DNA of 13,877 nt, from assembly GCA_030637505.1 (NCBI GenBank), contig DAOWGJ010000059.1:1-13877 (forward strand), in the 5' to 3' direction. Below the pieces are notes generated by a model that was not told the DNA's origin, made no database searches, and worked only from the letters and a program-made list of their open reading frames with translations. This DNA is from Holophagae bacterium. GTDB lineage: Bacteria; Acidobacteriota; Thermoanaerobaculia; Thermoanaerobaculales; Sulfomarinibacteraceae. The position numbers were made by a program, and so were the translations under genes. How positions within the stretch are numbered: the stretch's first letter is position 1; the number at the start of each line of letters is the position of its first letter. Shown here one piece after another: positions 13,853 through 13,877 of the stretch.

Positions 13853-13877
13853 GACCACGACCATCCACATTTCGAAA

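Overview
The window looks like ordinary chromosome from a GC-rich (about 60 percent or more by eye), Gram-negative, heterotrophic bacterium with an oxidative TCA cycle. The likely source is Acidobacteriota (Thermoanaerobaculia-like) or a related deep lineage. This placement is inference. It rests on the mix of AcnB with a mitochondrial-type aconitase, a secreted LVIVD-repeat protein with a DGFES-type C-terminal tail, and intergenic DNA packed with small palindromic and microrepeat elements. No rRNA, tRNA, CRISPR array, integrase, transposase or recognisable defence gene was seen.

Layout. Positions 1-353 hold a 166-bp element closed by a perfect 15-bp inverted repeat, followed by the leader of a plus-strand gene for an exported protein of about 14 LVIVD repeats (354-2216). 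A 654-bp gene-free stretch (2217-2870) is filled with long-loop palindromes. Four minus-strand genes follow, in transcription order from the right: acnB (8174-10708), a GT-C-type membrane glycosyltransferase (6391-7911), a REC-PAS-GGDEF-EAL cyclic-di-GMP protein (3928-6129) and a two-domain RNase H (2871-3779). Gaps of 148-262 bp separate them, so they are probably separate units rather than a tight operon. A second aconitase of the mitochondrial type (11381-13657) is divergent from acnB. The 672-bp space between the two holds a 397-bp element bounded by inverted CACAGAG arrays. The end of the window (13658-13877) carries three more small hairpins.

Function. The two aconitases catalyse the same citrate/isocitrate step with unrelated domain orders and form a divergent pair, which suggests division of labour. 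The other genes have no obvious pathway link to them. The most unusual coding feature is the RNase H: an intact catalytic domain is followed by a tandem copy in which all four catalytic carboxylates are replaced but the basic substrate-binding segment is kept. The most unusual non-coding features are the structured element at 62-227 (with a possible pseudoknot), the palindrome cluster at 2364-2825, and two intergenic segments each bracketed by inverted microrepeat arrays (7935-8122 and 10897-11293). I found no convincing multi-gene novel system. The leads are the pseudo-RNase H fusion and the repeat elements.
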